Source of the DNA: Acidiferrimicrobium sp. IK
GTDB lineage: Bacteria; Actinomycetota; Acidimicrobiia; Acidimicrobiales; Palsa-688
Length of the DNA stretch: 61,309 bases
Assembly: GCF_025499425.1 (NCBI RefSeq)
Contig: NZ_JAIMCB010000020.1
Coordinates: forward strand, 1-61,309
Reading direction: 5' to 3'
Positions 7,677 to 20,893 of the stretch are shown in pieces. The position numbers and the translations under genes are program-made. The notes under the pieces were generated by a model, which saw only the letters and a list, made by a program, of their open reading frames with translations, did not search any database and was not told the origin of the DNA. Every line of letters begins with the position of its first letter. Position 1 is the stretch's first letter.

Positions 7677-8524
7677 TCACTCGGGTTCGCTCACCACCAC
7701 AACCTGCACGCCGCCGACCAGGTCGCTGATCAGGTTGTAGGCCACCGCGGCCAGCACGTTGACCAGCAGCCCGACGAGGCACAGCATGGCGCCGATGCCC
7801 ACCGCGTACTCCAGGGTGGGAAGCGGGTGCAGGGTGAAGGTCTTCAGCGAGAACAGGGTCCGGACGGACTTCTCGATGCTGTGAATGAACCCGAAGGCGC
7901 TGGCCACGTTCCAGAGGATCACGCCGGCGACGAGGATCACCACCAGGGTCAGCAGGTAGAAGACGAACGACACCTTGGCGACGGTCCACACGTCGACGCG
8001 CCGAACCAGGCGCTTGCTGCGCACCCCGCGCACCACCCGCACCGTCTGGTGGGGGTGGCGCCCGCCGCGCACCGGCCCCTCGACGATGTCGTCGTCGCGA
8101 ACGCCCGGCTCCCATCGCTCTGGGGGGGCGGGGAGCGCCTCGGCGACGGGCGCGCCGCGCCGAGCCCACGGCCGGACCGGGCCGGCGGGGGTCATAGCCG
8201 GCGAGCCGGCCGCCCGCGCCCGGGACCCGCGCGCCTCGCCGCCCACCGAACCCCCACCTCGGGGCTGGCCGCCGCTGGCGGGATCGCCTCGGGTGGGGTC
8301 GCCGCCTCGGGTGGGGTCGCCGCCTCGGGGCTCGCCCCCGCGCGGCCGGGGCGGGCCCGGCGGAGGTCCGTCGGCAGTCCCGCCGTTGCCGGCACGAGCC
8401 CGGCGGGTCTCCACCGAGTCGGGGCCCCCGGACGGGAACCCCGCGTCCAAAGCGCCGTAGCCCGGCGGCAGCGGGGACTCCGATGCGTCCCCGGCGCCGA
8501 CCGGCGGCTGCCCCCCCTCGCTCA

Positions 8525-8525
<1 letters not shown>
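7677..8525 (-). CDS. DUF3566 transmembrane protein downstream of gyrA
   Basis: A 282-residue protein. Residues 1-165 are a disordered Gly/Pro/Arg-rich region with short repeats (GGDPTRGGDPTR). The conserved DUF3566 part (about 170-282) has a basic entry (RSKRLVRRVDVWTVAKVS), two membrane helices (FYLLTLVVILVAGVILW and VGIGAMLCLVGLLVNV) and a periplasmic or cytoplasmic loop between them. This family lies immediately after gyrA in many actinobacteria (Rv0007 in M. tuberculosis), and its function is not established. The ATG at 8525 overlaps the gyrA stop by one base, so it is co-transcribed with gyrA. Confidence 0.88.
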
Positions 8526-11035
<2,510 letters not shown>

Positions 11036-11065
11036 GCGTGCTCTCAGCCATTCGGGTGCAGGCCT

Positions 11066-13018
<1,953 letters not shown>

Positions 13019-13169
13019 TCACAGCGGGGAGTCGAGCGGGCGTCTCATGCGCCGACCGGGTGCGGCCTCCGCCAGCACCCTGGCTGGCCCTAGGACAGCC
13101 GAACATGCAGGTCAGCGGCGCGAAACGCGATTGACGTAGTTTACCAGAGGGGGGTGTCGGAAAGGGGGT

Positions 13170-13502
13170 CTAGCGCCGTACGACTACCCGCAGCTCGCGC
13201 ACTGCGGAGGGGTCCGGCGCGGCGGCCGCGAGCCGGGCCAGGAGGTCACCGGAGAGCATCCGCAACTGGGTGGCCCAAGCCGGCTCGTCCACCGCGATCA
13301 CCAGCACCCCGCCCCGCAGGCTGCGGGGCGCGGCGTGAGCCGCGACCTGCGGACCGACCATCTCTTCCCACCGGGCGAACACCGCGCTGAGCACGTCGGG
13401 GGGCGGCGCGCCCAGCCGCCGGGCCAGGCGATCGAGCGACGAACCGACCGGCGCCGGCTCTTGCTGCCAGCGGGGCGTTCGGGACGGCCGCCAGGTGCTC
13501 AT
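13170..13502 (-). CDS. dciA: DciA/DUF721 family protein (replicative helicase loader/operator type)
   Basis: A 110-residue protein. The DUF721 core is seen in LDRLARRLG, WEEMVGPQVAAHA and GGVLVIAVDEPAWATQLRML. DciA proteins of this family bind and help load DnaB in bacteria that lack DnaC or DnaI; the DnaB gene is in this window at 31.6-33 kb. The position between recF and gyrB is the usual actinobacterial one. The ATG at 13502 is chosen because the conserved region begins just after it; the same frame stays open upstream but overlaps recF. The gap to the recF stop is 71 bases. Confidence 0.88.
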   Translation of the reverse strand: MSTWRPSRTPRWQQEPAPVGSSLDRLARRLGAPPPDVLSAVFARWEEMVGPQVAAHAAPRSLRGGVLVIAVDEPAWATQLRMLSGDLLARLAAAAPDPSAVRELRVVVRR

Positions 13503-13573
13503 CGCGGCGCCATCGTAGTGCCCCCCGCCACCCCAGACGCGCACGGTGGCGGCGCAGGGCGGCTCAACACCGC

Positions 13574-14662
13574 TCAATCGAGAAGCTTGCCGCCCTCGAC
13601 ACGCACGGTGACCGCCGGGCGGGCGCCGGGCGGCAGGCCGCCGGCGGTGGTCAAAAGCGCCTGGCCGGCCGGTAGGGCGGCCAGCAACGCTGCGGAGCGG
13701 TCCGGGTCGAGCTCGGAGAAGACGTCGTCGAGGAGCAGCACCGGCGGCGTCTCCAGGCGGCCGGTGACCACAGAATGCCCGGCCAGGCGCAACGCCAGCG
13801 CCAGCGACCGCTGCTCGCCCTGCGACGCGTGGGTCCGGGCCGGCAGTTCGCCGATCCACGCGGCCAGCTCGTCGCGGTGGGGGCCGACGGTGGTCACCCC
13901 CCGGCGCAGGTCGTCGGTCCTGGCCGCGGCCAGCGCCTCCAACAGTGGGCCGTCCCAGCTCGGCTGGTACGCCAGGCGCACCGCGCCGCGGGCCTTGGGG
14001 GCGGACACCGCCACCTGCTCGTAGGTGGCCGCCGCGACCGGTGACAGCGCCGCGGTCAGCCCGGCCCGGGCGGCCACCAGCGTCTCGCCGGCCGAGGCCA
14101 GCTTGGCGTCCCACACGTCGAGGGTGGCGACCACGTCGGGGGTGGCCCGCCCGCCGGCCTGCTTGAGCAGCGCGTTGCGCTGGCGCAGCACCCGTTCGAC
14201 CTCGCTCTGGGTGGCGTCGTGGCGGGGGTGGAGCGCGACGAGAAGGTCGTCGAGATACTGCCGGCGAGCCGACGGTCCGCCCTTGACCAAGGTCAGGTCG
14301 TCGGGAGCGAACACCGTCACCTGCAGCGACCCGAGCAGGTCCCGGGTCCGGCGCAACGCCTGGCGGTTGACCTGCACCCGGTCCCGTCCGCTCGGGCGCA
14401 GCTCGGCCTCGATAAGGAGGCGCCGCCCGGCCCGGTCCACCTCGGCGCGCACCACCGCGTGGGGCGCCCCGACCCGGATCAGCGCCTCCCCCGGGGCGCC
14501 CCGGAAGCTGCGCAGCGAGGCCAGGTACGCGACCGCCTCGAGCAGGTTGGTCTTGCCCTCGCCGTTGGCCCCCGACACCACCGTCAGCCCTTCGGGCGCC
14601 GGGACCAGCTCGGCGGCCTCGTAGGAACGGAAGTCGCTCAGCCAGAGACGGTCGAGGTGCAC
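13574..14662 (-). CDS. recF: DNA replication/repair ATPase RecF
   Basis: A 362-residue SMC-like ATPase that loads RecA at single-strand gaps with RecO and RecR. The conserved start LDRLWLSDFRSYE is present. Walker A is GANGEGKTNLLEA, the signature motif is QGEQRSLALALRLA, and Walker B is VLLLDDVFSELDPDR. The length is normal. It lies 31 bases downstream of dnaN on the same strand, in the usual dnaA-dnaN-recF order. Confidence 0.96.
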   Translation of the reverse strand: MHLDRLWLSDFRSYEAAELVPAPEGLTVVSGANGEGKTNLLEAVAYLASLRSFRGAPGEALIRVGAPHAVVRAEVDRAGRRLLIEAELRPSGRDRVQVNRQALRRTRDLLGSLQVTVFAPDDLTLVKGGPSARRQYLDDLLVALHPRHDATQSEVERVLRQRNALLKQAGGRATPDVVATLDVWDAKLASAGETLVAARAGLTAALSPVAAATYEQVAVSAPKARGAVRLAYQPSWDGPLLEALAAARTDDLRRGVTTVGPHRDELAAWIGELPARTHASQGEQRSLALALRLAGHSVVTGRLETPPVLLLDDVFSELDPDRSAALLAALPAGQALLTTAGGLPPGARPAVTVRVEGGKLLD

Positions 14663-14693
14663 CGGGGGACTCCGTGACCCGGCCGGAGCTGCG

Positions 14694-15815
14694 TCAGGAC
14701 ACCCGTACGGGCATCAGCAGGTACAGGTAGTCGTCGCTGTCGGTGGGGCGCAGCGTGGCCGGCTTGAGGGCGTCGAGGGTGTCGAGGACCACCTCGTCGG
14801 TGGGCACCGCCTCCACGCCGTCGATCAGGTACGCCGGGTTGAACGCCACGGTCATCTCCGCGCCCTCGTACTTGGCGTCTACGTCCTCGGTGGCGGTCCC
14901 CCAGTCGGTGGTGATCACCGTCAGCTCGATCCCGTCGGGGCGCAGCGCGATGCGCACCGGGGTCGTCGCGTCGCGGGCCAGGAGCTTCACCCGGCGCACC
15001 GCGTCGAGCAGCGCCTCGCGCCCGACGACCAGCCGGTTGGGGTAGCTGGCGGGAATCAACTGGCGGTAGTTGGGGAACTCCCCCTCGATCAGGCGCGACG
15101 TCAACGCGACCGAGCCGGTCCCGAAGGTGGCGTCGTGCTGGCCCAGGCGCAGCTCCACGTCCCCGCCGGCGGCGGAGCCGAGCAGGCGCTGCAGCTCGCC
15201 GAGCGCCCGCGACGGCACCAGCACCTTCTGGCCCTCCGACAGCACCGCGCCGGCGCCGGGCAGGTCCCGAACCGCCAGCCGGTAGGAGTCGGTCGCCACC
15301 AGGCGCAGACCGCCGGCCTCAGCGGCCATCAGCACGCCGGTGAGGATCGGCCGGCTGTCCTCGCCCGAAGCGGCCCGCACGACCTGGCGCAGGGCCTCGG
15401 AGAGGCCCTCGGCGGGCAGGGTGACCGCGTCACCCGACGGGCTCGCCAGGCGAGGGAAGTCCCCGGCCGGGTGGGTGCGGACGGTGAACGCGGATCGCCC
15501 GGCGGTGATCCGCAGGTCCTCGTCGCCGCTTTCGGAGTCGCCGGTCTCGAGGGTCACCGCGCCCGGCTCGAGCGCCCGGACGATGTCGGTTACCAGGCGG
15601 CCAGGAGCGACGACGACCCCGTCGACGGACCCGTTGACCATGGACGACACGGTGATGGTCAGGTCCAAGTCGGTGCCCGTCACCGTCAGGTGATCACCGG
15701 TCACCTCGAGGCGGACCCCCGACAGCACCGGCAGGGCGCCGCTGCGTCCAGCCACCGCCCGCCCGGCAGTGCCGAGCGCATCGACCAGCACGTCACGTTC
15801 GCAGCGCAGCTTCAC
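14694..15815 (-). CDS. dnaN: DNA polymerase III beta sliding clamp
   Basis: A 373-residue clamp with GTG start (MKLRCERDVLVDAL). The three clamp domains are visible, with ending DDYLYLLMPVRVS, the standard MPVR-type C-terminus near the binding pocket for polymerase and clamp-loader peptides. The length is normal for the family. It is separated from dnaA by 272 bases that hold the probable origin. Confidence 0.97.
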   Translation of the reverse strand: MKLRCERDVLVDALGTAGRAVAGRSGALPVLSGVRLEVTGDHLTVTGTDLDLTITVSSMVNGSVDGVVVAPGRLVTDIVRALEPGAVTLETGDSESGDEDLRITAGRSAFTVRTHPAGDFPRLASPSGDAVTLPAEGLSEALRQVVRAASGEDSRPILTGVLMAAEAGGLRLVATDSYRLAVRDLPGAGAVLSEGQKVLVPSRALGELQRLLGSAAGGDVELRLGQHDATFGTGSVALTSRLIEGEFPNYRQLIPASYPNRLVVGREALLDAVRRVKLLARDATTPVRIALRPDGIELTVITTDWGTATEDVDAKYEGAEMTVAFNPAYLIDGVEAVPTDEVVLDTLDALKPATLRPTDSDDYLYLLMPVRVS

Positions 15816-16087
15816 CGCAGCCTCTTCTTCACGACAGTGTCTTCCCCTGCTTCTTCTCTTCTAGATAGATCTTTTTGGTAGTGGTGGTAGTAAGCCCTGT
15901 GGATTGTGGATGACAGGGCATCGGTGCTGGTCACGGCCGTCGCGGTTGCGCCGATGATGTCCCCAGGATCGCACAGGCCAGCGACGGTTCCGGCGACCCC
16001 CTGTGGGCGGAGGGGGCGTCGTCCCCGCGAACTACACGACACCGACACACGTTGCCCCCGACGATGGCGATGAGATGCTCGCGTGTT
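15816..16087. other. oriC: Probable chromosomal replication origin (oriC) between dnaA and dnaN
   Basis: Read on the minus strand, two overlapping DnaA-box-like 9-mers, TCATCCACA (15905-15913) and CAATCCACA (15898-15906), are followed by a short GC stretch (GGGC). A trinucleotide series TTACTACCACCACTACC comes next, then an A-rich, A/T-rich stretch (about 15852-15882). Box, GC cluster, DnaA-trios and AT-rich DNA in this order is the described basal unwinding element of bacterial origins. Box matches are 7 of 9, and the dnaA-dnaN position is canonical for actinobacteria. Few other boxes are seen in the gap. Confidence 0.65.
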
Positions 16088-17584
16088 TCATGATGTTCCG
16101 CCCTTGATCCGGTGGATGAGCTCGGTCACCTGGTCGTAGGTCTGGCGGCGCTCCATCATCAACCGGCTCACTTTCTCCACCGCATGGATCACCGTCGTGT
16201 GGTCTCGTCCGCCGAACTCCCTGGCGATGGCCGGGTAGCTGAAGTCGGTCAGCTCCCGGAACACGTACATCCCGATCTGACGGGCGTTGACCAGCGGCCG
16301 GCGCCGGCTGGTGCCGCAGATGTCGTCCACGCTGAAATCGAACATCGTCGCGGTGGTCTCGAGGATCACCTTCGGGGTGATCTGGCGGGGCCGGCCGGCG
16401 TCGAGGATGTCGGAGAGGACCGTCTCGGCCACGTCGATGGTCAGCGGCTTGTTGTTGAGGCTGGCGAACGCCGACACCCGGATCAGGGCGCCTTCCAGCT
16501 CCCGGATGTTGTCCCGGACGTGGGTGGCGATCAGCTCGAGGACCTCGGGCGGGATCGGCACCCGCTCCGACTCGGCCTTCTTGCGCAAGATGGCCAGGCG
16601 GGTCTCGAGCTCCGGGGGCTGCACGTCGGTGATCAGGCCCCACTCGAAGCGGCTGCGGAGCCGGTCCTCGAGGGTGGCGATGGAGCGGGGATGGCGGTCG
16701 GAGGACAGTACGATCTGGCGGGCGCCCTCGTAGAGGGAGTTGAACGTGTGGAAGAACTCCTCCTGGAGTCCCTCCTTGCCCTCCATGAACTGGATGTCGT
16801 CGACGAGGAGCACGTCGCAGTCCCGGTACCGGCGCTTGAAGCTGCTCTGGCCGTTGGTGCGGATCGCGTCGACGAAGTCGTTCATGAACGTCTCGGTCGA
16901 GACGTAACGGACCGACATCTGGGGGAAGTTGTCGGCGACGTAGTGGCCGATGGCGTGGAGCAGGTGGGTTTTCCCCAGGCCGCTGTCGCCGTGGATGAAC
17001 AACGGGTTGTAGGAGGCCGCCGGCTTCTCCGCGACTCGCTGCGCGGCGGCGTGCGCGAAGCGGTTGGTGGCCCCGATGACGAACGCCTCGAAGCGGTACC
17101 GGGGGTTGAGGACCGGGGACTCCGAGCGCGGCGGCGGGCGCATCCCCCGACCGTTGTGGTCGTGGTCGCCGGCGGGCGCATGCCCCCGGCCCTTGCGGTC
17201 GGAGTCCCCGGCGCGGTCCCCGCCGGCGGAGTGCTCCCTCCGGCCTTCGTGCTCTGCCAGGAGGGGTCCGGTCCCGTTGGGGTCATCGGCCGCGGGAGCC
17301 TCCTCGAGGTGCTCCATAGGCCGTCTGACCAGCAGCTTCACCCGCAGCGGGCGGCGCAGTTCGTCCTCCAGGACACCTTGGATGAGACCCGAGTAGCGCT
17401 CCTCGATCCGCTCGCGCACCAAGGCGCTGGGGGCGGAGAGGGTGAGGCACTCGTCGTCGACGTCCTCGGGCTCCAGACCGGTGAACCACGCCCGCCACGT
17501 GGCCTCGGAGACCTGAATCTGGAGGAGCTCCGAGCAGGTCCTCCACACTTCGCCTGCGTCGGTCACCTGGTCCCTCTGCCTCAT
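16088..17584 (-). CDS. dnaA: Chromosomal replication initiator protein DnaA
   Basis: A 498-residue AAA+ initiator. Domain I (about 1-85) begins [14 protein letters not shown]. Domain II (about 90-155) is a His/Gly/Asp-rich linker with repeated [12 protein letters not shown] text. Domain III has Walker [13 protein letters not shown] (about 200-211), Walker [11 protein letters not shown] and sensor motifs. Domain IV ends with the DnaA signature [14 protein letters not shown], which contacts DnaA boxes. The ATG at 17584 is supported by the normal domain I start. Three DnaA-box-like sites lie 10-43 bases upstream, consistent with autoregulation. Confidence 0.98.
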   Translation of the reverse strand: MRQRDQVTDAGEVWRTCSELLQIQVSEATWRAWFTGLEPEDVDDECLTLSAPSALVRERIEERYSGLIQGVLEDELRRPLRVKLLVRRPMEHLEEAPAADDPNGTGPLLAEHEGRREHSAGGDRAGDSDRKGRGHAPAGDHDHNGRGMRPPPRSESPVLNPRYRFEAFVIGATNRFAHAAAQRVAEKPAASYNPLFIHGDSGLGKTHLLHAIGHYVADNFPQMSVRYVSTETFMNDFVDAIRTNGQSSFKRRYRDCDVLLVDDIQFMEGKEGLQEEFFHTFNSLYEGARQIVLSSDRHPRSIATLEDRLRSRFEWGLITDVQPPELETRLAILRKKAESERVPIPPEVLELIATHVRDNIRELEGALIRVSAFASLNNKPLTIDVAETVLSDILDAGRPRQITPKVILETTATMFDFSVDDICGTSRRRPLVNARQIGMYVFRELTDFSYPAIAREFGGRDHTTVIHAVEKVSRLMMERRQTYDQVTELIHRIKGGTS

Positions 17585-17594
17585 TCAGCCTTGA

Positions 17595-17627
17595 TTGTCC
17601 ACAAGATGATCCACATGTTGTGGAGAA
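17595..17627. promoter_or_regulatory. Cluster of three DnaA boxes upstream of dnaA
   Basis: TTGTCCACA (17595-17603) is the box form common in actinobacteria. TGATCCACA (17607-17615) and TGTGGAGAA (17619-17627, reverse orientation) each match the TTATCCACA consensus at 8 of 9 positions. They sit in the 211-base gap between dnaA and the divergent kinase gene. Likely roles are dnaA autoregulation or a second part of the origin. Confidence 0.65.
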
Positions 17628-17795
17628 CACGGCCCGGGTCGCCAAAAGAGGCCGCTTGAACGGCTCCGCCGACGCCCCCAGGGAAGGAGCCGCTCTCCTG
17701 CTCCGGTCCCCCGGGGCAGTTCGACGAACCTAGCACCGACCGGCGGGGGCCCGCGCCCCCGGCGTCGGGGTCGGGGCTTTCCGAGGGGTGGCATC

Positions 17796-19640
17796 ATGCG
17801 GGGCATGCCCGGTCCCTGGCGGGAGCCCGCAACCGACCCCCTCGAGGCGATCGGCCTCACCGACCTGGCGCAGATCGGCGCCGGCGGGTCGAGCGTCGTT
17901 TACCAGGCCCGGCAGGTGGCGTTCGACCGCCTGGTCGCGGTCAAGGTCCTGACCAACCCCGTCGCCGACGACAAGGCCCGCCGGCGTTTCGAGCGGGAGC
18001 TGGCCCTGGCCGGACGGTTGAGCGGCCACCCCAACGTGGTCACGGTGTTCGCCAGCGGGTTCCTGCCCGACGGGCGGGGATACGTGGTCATGGAGCACGC
18101 CGCTGGCGGCAGTCTGGCGTCCCGGCTGGCCGCCTCTGGGGTCCTGCCGGTCCGCGACGTGGTGGCCATCGGGATCAAGATCGCCGGCGTGCTGGAGCTG
18201 GCGGCCCGCGACGGCGTGGTCCACCGCGACGTCAAGCCGGCAAACATCCTGGTCACCCGGTACGGCGAGCCCGCTCTGGCCGATTTCGGCATCGCCGTGG
18301 TCGCCGGCGAGGTCAGCGGCACGACCCAGGCCCTGACCCCGGTCCACGCCGCGCCGGAGGTCCTGGAGGGGGGCACGGTAGGGCCGCCCGCCGACCAGTG
18401 GTCGCTGGCGTCGACCCTCCACACCCTCCTCGCCGGACGGCCCCCCTTCGCCGGGCCCGAGGGGGACGGCCTGCTCGCCGGCATGCTCCGGGTCCTGAAC
18501 GACCCGGTCCCGGTCATCCCCCGCACCGACGTGCCTGCCGGGCTGGTGGCTGCGCTCGAGCGGGCCATGGCCAAATCACCCTCGCAGCGGTGGCCGTCGG
18601 CGGCCGAGTTCGGCCGGGCCCTGCAGGCCGTGGAGGTCGAGGCGGGGTGGGGGCCAACGCTGCTGCCGGTGGTGGAGGTGTCAGGGCCGGTTGTCGACCG
18701 TGGTGCGGTCAGTGCCGGTGACGTGAGTGGCGGCGGGGGCGGGTCTGGTGAGCGTGGGTCTGGCGGGGGCGGGTCTGGCGCCGCGGGGACGACGCTTGGC
18801 GGGTCGATCTGGCCATTGCGAGAGGGCGACGGAAATACCCAGCACTTCCGGCGGGGCGAGGGCCCTGCGGTGCCTGGGCCGGGTTCTAGGCCTTTGGCGG
18901 CCTCGGTGTCTGCGGCGGCCTCGGTGCCTGCGTCGCCGCCGGTGTCTGAGCCTGTGCTCCCGCCCGGGTCTCCGCCGGCGCCTTCCTCCGGTCCGGGGTC
19001 GGAGCCTTCGCCGGGTCGTAGGGAGCCGTCACCGTCACCGGCGGGGGCGGGGGCGGGGGCGGGGGCGGGGGACGACGCCAACATCGAGGGGGAGACCACC
19101 CGCTACTTCCGCCACCGCGCCCCGGAACCCGACGCCCCGCCGGCGGAGATCCCCGAGCCGGCCTCCGCCCGCCGGTTGTGGATCGGCGGGGGGATCGCCG
19201 GGGCGGCCCTGGTGGTGGTCGCCCTGGTGGTCGTCCTGGCAACCACCGGCTCCAACAGCCCCTCCCGGCCGACGATCAGCACCACACCGGTCCTCCACCC
19301 CTCGGTCCCGGACCCCTCGACCCTGGCACCCCGGTCGGTCAAGGTCATCGCCGAGCAGCCCACCAGCGCCACCCTGGCGTGGATCGACCCGGCCGGCGGC
19401 CCCTACGAGTACGTCGTCCAGGTCAGCGGCCAAAACCCCCAGGTCGCGACCGGCTCGACGCAGACCGTCATTCAGGGGTTGGACCCGACAAGGGGCTACT
19501 GCTTCGCCGTCGGGACCGTCTACACGACCGGTGCGCCGGCCTACGCCGCGCCCGTGTGTATCCGCGGAGGCACCCCCTCCCCCACGACGACATCGCCGCC
19601 CACCACGCTCGGGGCGCCGTCGGCACCCACCACGCCCTGA
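17796..19640 (+). CDS. Membrane Ser/Thr protein kinase with fibronectin type III ectodomain
   Basis: A 614-residue receptor-like kinase. The kinase domain (about 20-285) has the Gly loop IGAGGSSVVYQA, VAVKVL lysine, VVHRDVKPANIL catalytic loop, DFG (ADFGIAVV) and an AAPEVL segment, so it should be active. A long Gly/Ser/Pro-rich linker (about 300-455) contains GAGAGAG runs. One membrane helix (about 461-485) is followed by an exported Fn3-like domain (about 515-595, SVKVIAEQPTSATLAW) and a Thr/Pro tail. No PASTA repeats are present. It is divergent from dnaA across 211 bases that carry DnaA boxes, so its expression may respond to DnaA. The M at position 4 is an alternative start. Confidence 0.9.
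   Translation: MRGMPGPWREPATDPLEAIGLTDLAQIGAGGSSVVYQARQVAFDRLVAVKVLTNPVADDKARRRFERELALAGRLSGHPNVVTVFASGFLPDGRGYVVMEHAAGGSLASRLAASGVLPVRDVVAIGIKIAGVLELAARDGVVHRDVKPANILVTRYGEPALADFGIAVVAGEVSGTTQALTPVHAAPEVLEGGTVGPPADQWSLASTLHTLLAGRPPFAGPEGDGLLAGMLRVLNDPVPVIPRTDVPAGLVAALERAMAKSPSQRWPSAAEFGRALQAVEVEAGWGPTLLPVVEVSGPVVDRGAVSAGDVSGGGGGSGERGSGGGGSGAAGTTLGGSIWPLREGDGNTQHFRRGEGPAVPGPGSRPLAASVSAAASVPASPPVSEPVLPPGSPPAPSSGPGSEPSPGRREPSPSPAGAGAGAGAGDDANIEGETTRYFRHRAPEPDAPPAEIPEPASARRLWIGGGIAGAALVVVALVVVLATTGSNSPSRPTISTTPVLHPSVPDPSTLAPRSVKVIAEQPTSATLAWIDPAGGPYEYVVQVSGQNPQVATGSTQTVIQGLDPTRGYCFAVGTVYTTGAPAYAAPVCIRGGTPSPTTTSPPTTLGAPSAPTTP
19042..19071 (+). repeat. (GGGGGC)n tract inside the kinase gene, potential G-quadruplex
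   Basis: Five consecutive GGGGGC-type units on the coding strand encode an Ala-Gly run in the kinase linker. Four or more G-runs of this length with one-base loops satisfy the standard G-quadruplex pattern. Confidence 0.7.
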
Positions 19641-19770
19641 GGCGCCGGTCCGGTCAGTCGGGGGCCCCGGGCCACCCACGCGGCCATGGGGCCGCGGCGC
19701 GACCGCGGCCCGACCGCGGCGGGGCCTTCCGCCTCGGCCGTGGGTCGTGGGGCCGCTTGTCCGCTGACTC

Positions 19771-19836
19771 GCCGGCTTTCACAAGAGCACATGTCGCAAA
19801 CCCGTGCGCCAGCGCGGGTTTGCGACACCTGCTCTT
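19771..19836. repeat. Dispersed palindromic repeat, copy 1
   Basis: This copy has a 12-bp perfect inner hairpin (GTCGCAAACCCG paired with CGGGTTTGCGAC) and an outer arm (CACAAGAGCA) partly matched by TGCTCTT. It shares the 23-base start GCCGGCTTTCACAAGAGCACATG with a second copy at 44905-44979. The outer right arm has decayed here (ACCTGCTCTTCCC). It lies between the kinase gene and the AbiEi-like gene. Confidence 0.75.
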
Positions 19837-19890
19837 CCCGACCCGATCCGTATCGCGCCAAACCGACCCCACCCACAACTTCGATTCGCG

Positions 19891-19919
19891 TTGCACGGCA
19901 GGAAAAGGCATGAAATACT
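19891..19919 (+). promoter_or_regulatory. Sigma-70-type promoter of the AbiEi/DUF559-like gene
   Basis: TTGCAC (19891-19896), a 17-base spacer and AATACT (19914-19919) place the transcription start at about the ATG at 19926, giving a leaderless mRNA. The surrounding 80 bases are clearly less GC-rich than the flanks. Confidence 0.6.
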
Positions 19920-19925
19920 GCGACT

Positions 19926-20876
19926 ATGGGGGTGGAAAGGCGCCGGCGGATGGCTCTGGTCCAGAGACGGGCCGCCCGGCAGCGGATGCTGATCACCGTC
20001 GCCCAGCTCGAGGCGCTGGGGATGGGCGAGAACGCCCGGCGCCACGCGGTGGCCGCCGGCGACCTGGTGCGCCGGGGCCGGACGGTCCTGGCTCTCCCAG
20101 GAGCCAGCCGCACCTGGGAGGACGACGTGCTGGCAGCCGTCCTCACCGCCGGCCCGGGCGCGGCGGCCTCCCACTCCAGCGCCCTTCGCCTGTGGGATCT
20201 CCACGACGGTGTCGCGCTGTACCCCTGCCCGGAGCTGACCGCGCCGCGCCGGAGGAGGGTGCCCGGCGTCCGGGTGTACCAGCGGCCCCTGCCGCCCGCC
20301 GAGGTCACCCAGCGTGCCGGCGTGCCGGTGACCACCGTCTCCCGCACGATGCTGGACCTGTCCCCCCGGCTGGGCGCTGGGGCTATGGGCGGTCTGGTCG
20401 ACGAGGCGTTGCGCCGCCGGGTCGTGTCGCTGCGAGAGTTGTCCAGGGTGGTGGAGGCGGTGGTCGACGGCGCCGGCCGGGCGCGGGACGGGGCCCGACT
20501 TCTGAGGGAAGTGCTCGCGGAGCGCTCCGGGGAGCCGGAGCGGGGAGCCAACGGTTGGGAGCAGCGGATGGACCGGGCGTGGGACCGTATGGGCCTGCCG
20601 CCGGCTGCCCGCCAGTACTGGATCGACACTCCCTACGGCGCTTACCGGGTGGACCGGGCGATCGTGGAGCTGAAGATCGCGGTGGAGTGGAACGGGTTCG
20701 AGTATCACGGGCTGCGTTCCCGTTTCGATCGGGACTCCGATCGTCGGGGGCACCTGGTTGCGGCCGGGTGGATCGTGCTCGACTTCACGTCCAACTCGAC
20801 TCCCGAGCACATCGTGGCCACGGTGCAGGCGGCGGTAGCCCAGCGCCGGCGGGAACTCGGGTCGCGGGCCGGTTGA
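19926..20876 (+). CDS. AbiEi-antitoxin-like / DUF559 endonuclease-fold protein
   Basis: A 316-residue protein. The N-terminal part (about 20-75, ITVAQLEALGMGENARRHAVAAGDLVRRGRTVLAL) is the winged-helix domain found in AbiEi-type antitoxins and related transcription factors. The middle (about 80-170) is the usual helical partner (TTVSRTMLDLS). The C-terminal part (about 225-310) has a Vsr/DUF559-like nuclease fold: YRVDRAIVELKIAVEWNGFEYH then DRDSDRRGHLVAAGW. The Asp of YRVD, the Glu of VEWNG and the Arg/His that follow are candidate active-site residues. No AbiEii nucleotidyltransferase toxin is adjacent, so a classical toxin-antitoxin pair is not supported. Such genes are common, isolated and variable in actinobacteria. 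Confidence 0.8.
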   Translation: MGVERRRRMALVQRRAARQRMLITVAQLEALGMGENARRHAVAAGDLVRRGRTVLALPGASRTWEDDVLAAVLTAGPGAAASHSSALRLWDLHDGVALYPCPELTAPRRRRVPGVRVYQRPLPPAEVTQRAGVPVTTVSRTMLDLSPRLGAGAMGGLVDEALRRRVVSLRELSRVVEAVVDGAGRARDGARLLREVLAERSGEPERGANGWEQRMDRAWDRMGLPPAARQYWIDTPYGAYRVDRAIVELKIAVEWNGFEYHGLRSRFDRDSDRRGHLVAAGWIVLDFTSNSTPEHIVATVQAAVAQRRRELGSRAG

Positions 20877-20893
20877 CGAAAGCGGCCGGGGCC

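Noticed and set aside
19926..20876. Complete AbiE toxin-antitoxin pair
   Set aside because: No AbiEii-type nucleotidyltransferase gene is adjacent; the next gene on the other strand is the TgpA-like protein.
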